Positions 53,161 to 64,000 of a stretch of 64,000 nucleotides of DNA are shown here, piece by piece. Made by a program: the position numbers and the translations under genes. The notes beneath the pieces were generated by a model. That model was given only the letters and a program-made list of their open reading frames with translations, ran no database searches and was not told where the DNA came from. Every line of letters starts with the position of its first letter. The first letter of the stretch is position 1. The DNA is from Tridacna crocea (taxonomy: Eukaryota > Mollusca > Bivalvia > Cardiida > Cardiidae): the NCBI GenBank assembly GCA_943736015.1, contig OX031063.1, forward strand, positions 38,084,672-38,148,671, read 5' to 3'.

Positions 53161-54672
53161 CGTCGTTGAGTCGCTCGTCTGCAAGCAAAGGGCTAAAATC
53201 CCAGGTAACATGTGTTGATCTGTACGAGTCTTCGTCATTCTTATTTTTAGACGTCTTATTTATTACGCAGCAGAAATAAACCGGTTTGCAAGATTCTTAC
53301 CTTAAAAGTACAGATATCTCTTCAATTAACCCCATTACTTTAGTATACTTAGTATACATCAAATGAAAGTTTAATCGCCGATGGTAAAAACTGAAACTTT
53401 GATATTTCATTTGTGTGTGTTATTGGGTGAATGTGTCTCAATTCTTATGGAGCAGAGTAGATCCAAGATAAGATTGCATGTTTTGTGCAGTCTGACATTG
53501 ATACACTGTCCGCAAAAGGTCCTTGAGTCGCACCAAGTAGCGTAAGCGTGAACTTATAGAGCAAATTGCATGGTTTACGCCTTTGCAACAGATGTTTCTG
53601 TAAAATAATGACATGAAAAGCAGAAAAAGAACAGGCGCCACTTCTTGTTTTCCACTTGAGCAATGGACATCGGTTTCCTGCTTTACAACATAAAACTTGT
53701 CTGTAGTCAAGTGTCAGCTTGGTATGAACTGGGTCCTTATATATACACTGTATACATGTATGTTACCGATCATGCGAAAACAGACCATCTGGGAATTCTG
53801 TGCATCAATTAGATGAAAACAGATCAACGATAGTGCAGGGTCGTAGGTCAGTTTAAGTTGGCAACTCAAAAAATGATTGTGTAACAAGGTACAATGACCA
53901 CTTTTCACTCAGAAATTGCTTAAAAGCGAAACGTATCAACCCTGGTCAGCCTGCGCAATTTGCGCAGTCTGACCAGAGTTGACACTTTTCGCAGTTTCCA
54001 GAAGGTTCCTTTTTGCGTGATGGGTCTGTCACATATACAATATTATATTTTTTTATAGGGCAGAATTTTATTTTCAGATGTAATTTCTTTGACATTCATC
54101 AGTCTTTGATCCTCAAATGGTCCTCTTCAGAATTTCTAAAAGAAATGGACAATAGCTGCCGAAAGTAACAACACAAGTGTTCAGACACTTCAAAATTTAA
54201 TTCAAACCATTTAAAAGTATCATAAATCATGAAGATGATAATCTCTTAATCTATTTGTATAGCCAGACTCTGGATAATCGTTGGCAAAGAAATTAATTTC
54301 AAAATAAGGTTTAAATCTGACAGGTTGCTCTAGATATCTTTTGTTTACTTTTTGCCCCATTTTAAAATCCATTTTCCTGTCTGCAAACTTGGACGAACTA
54401 CACAATGACAAAGTGTCATCTTTGCAATATTTCCATACTTTTAAACAATATTATTTATATGTATCAATTCATAAAAGAGGCCTACAAACATATATAGAAA
54501 AGTGAGCTGTTGCAATGATCAAACTCAAATACTACGGACAGCCGAGTCATTTTGTTATCAAGTTTGTCATTTCCTTCTGTAGTATACTGGTCTATCCCAC
54601 AGATAGATATAAAGGTATAATGTAGTCGGGTACAGGTATTTGGTGATATATCGTGCGGCCTTATCGACATGT

Positions 54673-54746
54673 GGTTCGGTAGCTCAGTTGGTTAGAGTGC
54701 AGGAACGGTATTCCCGAGGCCCTGGGTTCGAATCCCGGTCGAGCTG
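54673..54746 (+). tRNA. tRNA-like sequence (pseudo-tRNA or SINE head)
   Basis: A-box-like TAGCTCAGTTGGTTAGAG and B-box GGGTTCGAATCCC are spaced as in a tRNA. A seven-pair acceptor stem can form but uses three G-U pairs. A T stem forms (CTGGG/CCCGG). The anticodon stem has an A-C mismatch and the base before the putative anticodon GGT is C, not T. No CCA is encoded, as expected in eukaryotes. Probably a decayed tRNA or a tRNA-derived SINE head rather than a working tRNA-Thr. Confidence 0.5.
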
Positions 54747-55201
54747 CGATATATGCATGATGCTTCCTTCAAGATATATACACAAGGTAATTGAAAATAA
54801 CTATGACACAGGCATATGTTTTTTAAATCTTTAATACGAGATACAGATCTACCACTATTCAAAGATTTACCACTAACATAACAATTTTCCAGCTCAGTAT
54901 ATATCTGCCCATTTCTGAAACAATGTGGCAAAGAAGAAAATTTTCATGTAATGAGAAAAATGATAAAATTTCAAACATGACCAAATTTGTTACAGACAAT
55001 AAAAGCTAAAATTTTGGAAATTTTGTTTGAAGGATAGAAAAAGCATTGTGGAAAAAGGTGAAACAGCATTTTCTCCTTTTCTTACAATGTTTTCAAAAGA
55101 GACTTATACGGACGATGGCTAAAGTATCTTAGATTCTTTCTTTTTGTCTACAAAGTAACAAATTCTTAATAATTCTGTTGTAAGAAAGTTAATTATTTTC
55201 A

Positions 55202-57020
55202 AACAAGAGGACCATGATGGTCCTATATCGCTCACCTGAGTATATTTGTAACTTATATGGTTTATCAAGGGCAGGCTATTGATTCTTTTCAAATAAGGCA
55301 TACCCTGGGGTTTGTCACAAAAATATGTTTACAGATTTTCTTCTTTGTCTTTGGCCAGTGGAGCTAAAAGCTGCTGCTTATCATCAATTTTTCTCTTCAC
55401 AGTGTCTTGTTCCCTTTTTGACTTGTAGTTTAGCCATTACCAGACGACAAAATTTTAGACCGTTCCAAATTGAAACAAATTGCAGACGACATTTTAAAAT
55501 GTATCTAAAATGAAAAATAAGTGATCTATATGGTAGTAAAGATTGTGAGAAAGGAGAAATTGCTTGTTACAAACAATTTCTCCTTTTTAGATGGAATTGA
55601 TTTTAAAAATTTCCTTCTATGATTCCATGTGAAATAGTGTGCACCAGGGCACAGAGCCAAAATATGACCCCAAGGGGATAATTTTAATTATTTTTATAAA
55701 GGGTCACTAGATGATGCTACATGCAAAATATGAATGCTCTAGCCTTTATGGTTTGTCACAAGTAGATTTTTAAAAGATTTCCTTCTTTGTTTCTATGTAA
55801 AATAGGGTGCACCCGGGCAGAGCCCAAATATGACCGCAGAGGGATAATTCTAGCAATTTTGGTAGAAGATTATCAGATTTTGCTACATAGCAAATATGAA
55901 TGCTCTAGCCATTACGGTTTGTCAGAAAAAGATTTATTAAAGGTTTCCTTCTTTGTTTCTATGTAAAATAGGGTGTGCCCGTGCAAAGCCCAAATATGAC
56001 CCAAGGGGAATAATTTTAACAATTTTGGTAAGGGGTCACCCAATAATGCTTCAAACAAAATATGAACACCCTCCGCCTTATGGTTTGTCACAAGAAGATT
56101 TTTAAAGATTGTAAAATACGGTGCGCCCGGGCAGAGCCCAAATATGACCGCAGAAGGATAATTTCAACAATTTTGGTAGAAGATCATCAGTTAATGCTAC
56201 ACTGTAAATAGGAATGTTCTAGCCATTATGATTTGTCACCAGAAGAAGTTTTAAAGATTTCCTTCTAAATTTCTATGTAAAATAGAGTGCGCCCGGGCAA
56301 AGCCCAAATATGACCCCCTTGGGAATGATTTTAACAATTTTGGTAAGGGGGCACCCAATGATGTTTCAAACAAAATATGAATGCTCCCAACCTTATGTTT
56401 TGTCACAAGAAGATTTTTACAGATTTTAAAATAGGGTGCGCCCGGGCAGAGCCCAAATATGACAGCAGAGGAATAATTTTAACAATTTTGGTAGAGGATC
56501 ATCAGATAATGCTACATACCAAATATGAATGCTCTAGCCATTATGGTTTGTCAGAAGAAGATTTTTTAAAAGCTTTCCTTCTTTGTTTCTATGTAAAATA
56601 GGGTGCGCCCGGGCAAAGCCCAAATATGACCCCAGGGGAATAATTTTAACAATTTTGGTAAAGGGTCACCCAATGATGCTTCATACAAAATATGAATGCT
56701 CCCGGCCTTATGGTTTGTCACAAGAAGATTTTTAAAGATTTTTTCCATTTTCAGCCATTTTGTTGCCATGGCAACCAGAGTTTTTGTTGGAATTAAATTC
56801 TTTTAACAATTTTTGTAGAGCTTCACCCAAGGAACATTCCTGCCAAGTTTTATCAAGATTGGCCTTCTGGTTTTGGAGGAGAAGATTTTTAAAGAAATTG
56901 TTAACGGACGGACAGATGGACGGACGGACGGACGGACGGACGGACAGACGGACGGACGGACGCCGGACGATGACCGGTCACAATAGCTCCCCCTGAGCAC
57001 GTTGTGCTCAGGTGAGCTAA
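55202..57020 (+). mobile_element. pearl/HINE-type element P3
   Basis: Left end AACAAGAG plus hairpin GGACCATGATGGTCC and CGCTCACCTGAG. Seven core units (anchor CCAAATATGAC), with spacing alternating between about 166 and 149 bp. ACGG microsatellite at 56903-56962. The right end has hairpin GAGCACGTTGTGCTC followed by AGGTGAGCTA, the inverted partner of the left segment. Confidence 0.75.
55424..55620 (-). mobile_element. family 1 MITE fragment with covarying hairpin inside P3
   Basis: TTAGCCATTACCAGACGACAAAATTTTAGACC and a hairpin near 55568 whose arms read AAATTGCTTGT and ACAAACAATTT, a paired variant. It lies within the left part of pearl element P3. Confidence 0.6.
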
Positions 57021-57631
57021 TAAAAACCAGATAAAAAGTAAGCGATTGGTTCATTTAAAGTCTGTGATGCCTATGAAAAGAGAAAAAAGGTGATTTACAC
57101 AATGCAACATAAATGCAACACAGGTCAAGGCAGCACAAATACAACAATATACCTTTCTCTGTGTACTTTCTCCCACACAGAAAAACCTGTCCAAAGCGAA
57201 AAAGCACTTCCAAACAACAAATTAAATGTGGCTACAATAACAAGATTTGTGTCTCAGAGGCTTGAAAACATTGTGGGTAAAGAAGAAAATGCTGGTTGGA
57301 AGCATTTTGTTCTTTTCCCAACATGTTTTCAAAGGCCTTCTTGCCATGGGCTATGGGTACCAGGAATTGCTGAACAACAGGCAAAATATGGCAGAAATAC
57401 ATGTAGTATAATAACATGTTTCTTCTGGTTTGACTTTTAACTTTGCAGCAATCCTTGAAAGTATGAATATATGACAGTGGACACAATAATATATATATAA
57501 TAGCACTTAATAAAATAAATCCCCAAACCAAATAAAAGCCCTGTTTAAAATAAAACCCACAACTGGATATGTCCATAAAATGTCACAAACAACAAAAACA
57601 AACTCGTTGGCATAAATCATCAAAGAAAAAT

Positions 57632-64000
<6,369 letters not shown>

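Larger units (their letters stand above)
48961..57631. other. spacer between SQSTM1 copies A and B
   Basis: Upstream side of copy A and downstream side of copy B. No protein gene recognised. Contains dyad elements, a MULE-like foldback (51108-51204), a GT microsatellite, a tRNA-like sequence (54673-54746) and a pearl element (55202-57020). About 51700-53080 and 54010-54640 show nothing recognisable. Confidence 0.6.

Overview
This is a eukaryotic nuclear window: split genes with GT-AG introns, AT-rich, and dense in small non-autonomous transposons. Three features point to a bivalve mollusc: pearl/HINE-type elements (about 155-bp core repeats ending in an ACGG microsatellite), the protein divergence from vertebrate orthologues, and dozens of short hairpin MITEs. 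The species cannot be read from the sequence. All exon joins below were made by eye from splice sites and reading-frame continuity, so they are predictions.

Layout. (1) 601-12136, minus strand: SUPT7L (SAGA subunit STAF65-gamma), nine coding exons, 392 residues, apparently complete. (2) 12137-18279: head-to-head spacer between SUPT7L and TTC29, with no recognisable gene. (3) 18294-30348, plus strand: TTC29, a ciliary/axonemal TPR protein, nine coding exons, 521 residues, complete. (4) 30349-35979: convergent spacer full of MITEs. (5) 35980-48960, minus strand: a complete sequestosome-1 (p62/SQSTM1) gene, seven coding exons, 506 residues, called copy A here. (6) 48961-57631: spacer with a tRNA-like sequence, a MULE-like foldback, a GT microsatellite and a pearl element. 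(7) 57632 to the right edge, minus strand: a second SQSTM1 gene, copy B, whose first exon lies beyond the window. Copies A and B have the same exon phases and domain order, so they are a tandem duplication whose middle exons have diverged.

SUPT7L acts in chromatin/transcription, TTC29 in cilia and sperm flagella, and the p62 pair in selective autophagy. They are neighbours rather than a functional operon.

The most striking content is between the exons. One MITE family (about 225 bp, TTAA at both ends, CYCTTTACC-type inverted termini) occurs roughly 60 times in 64 kb, in both orientations. Each copy is built around a nearly perfect palindrome of about 65 bp. Copies and a sister family carry different arm sequences, but the substitutions are paired across the two arms, so base pairing is kept while sequence changes. 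Several copies sit head to tail sharing one TTAA. Other mobile DNA includes AGGTGG-ended elements with TTAA duplications, MULE-like foldbacks with 9-bp duplications, three pearl elements plus a truncated one, and a 2.4-kb element with 22-bp inverted termini carrying eight copies of a 13-mer.
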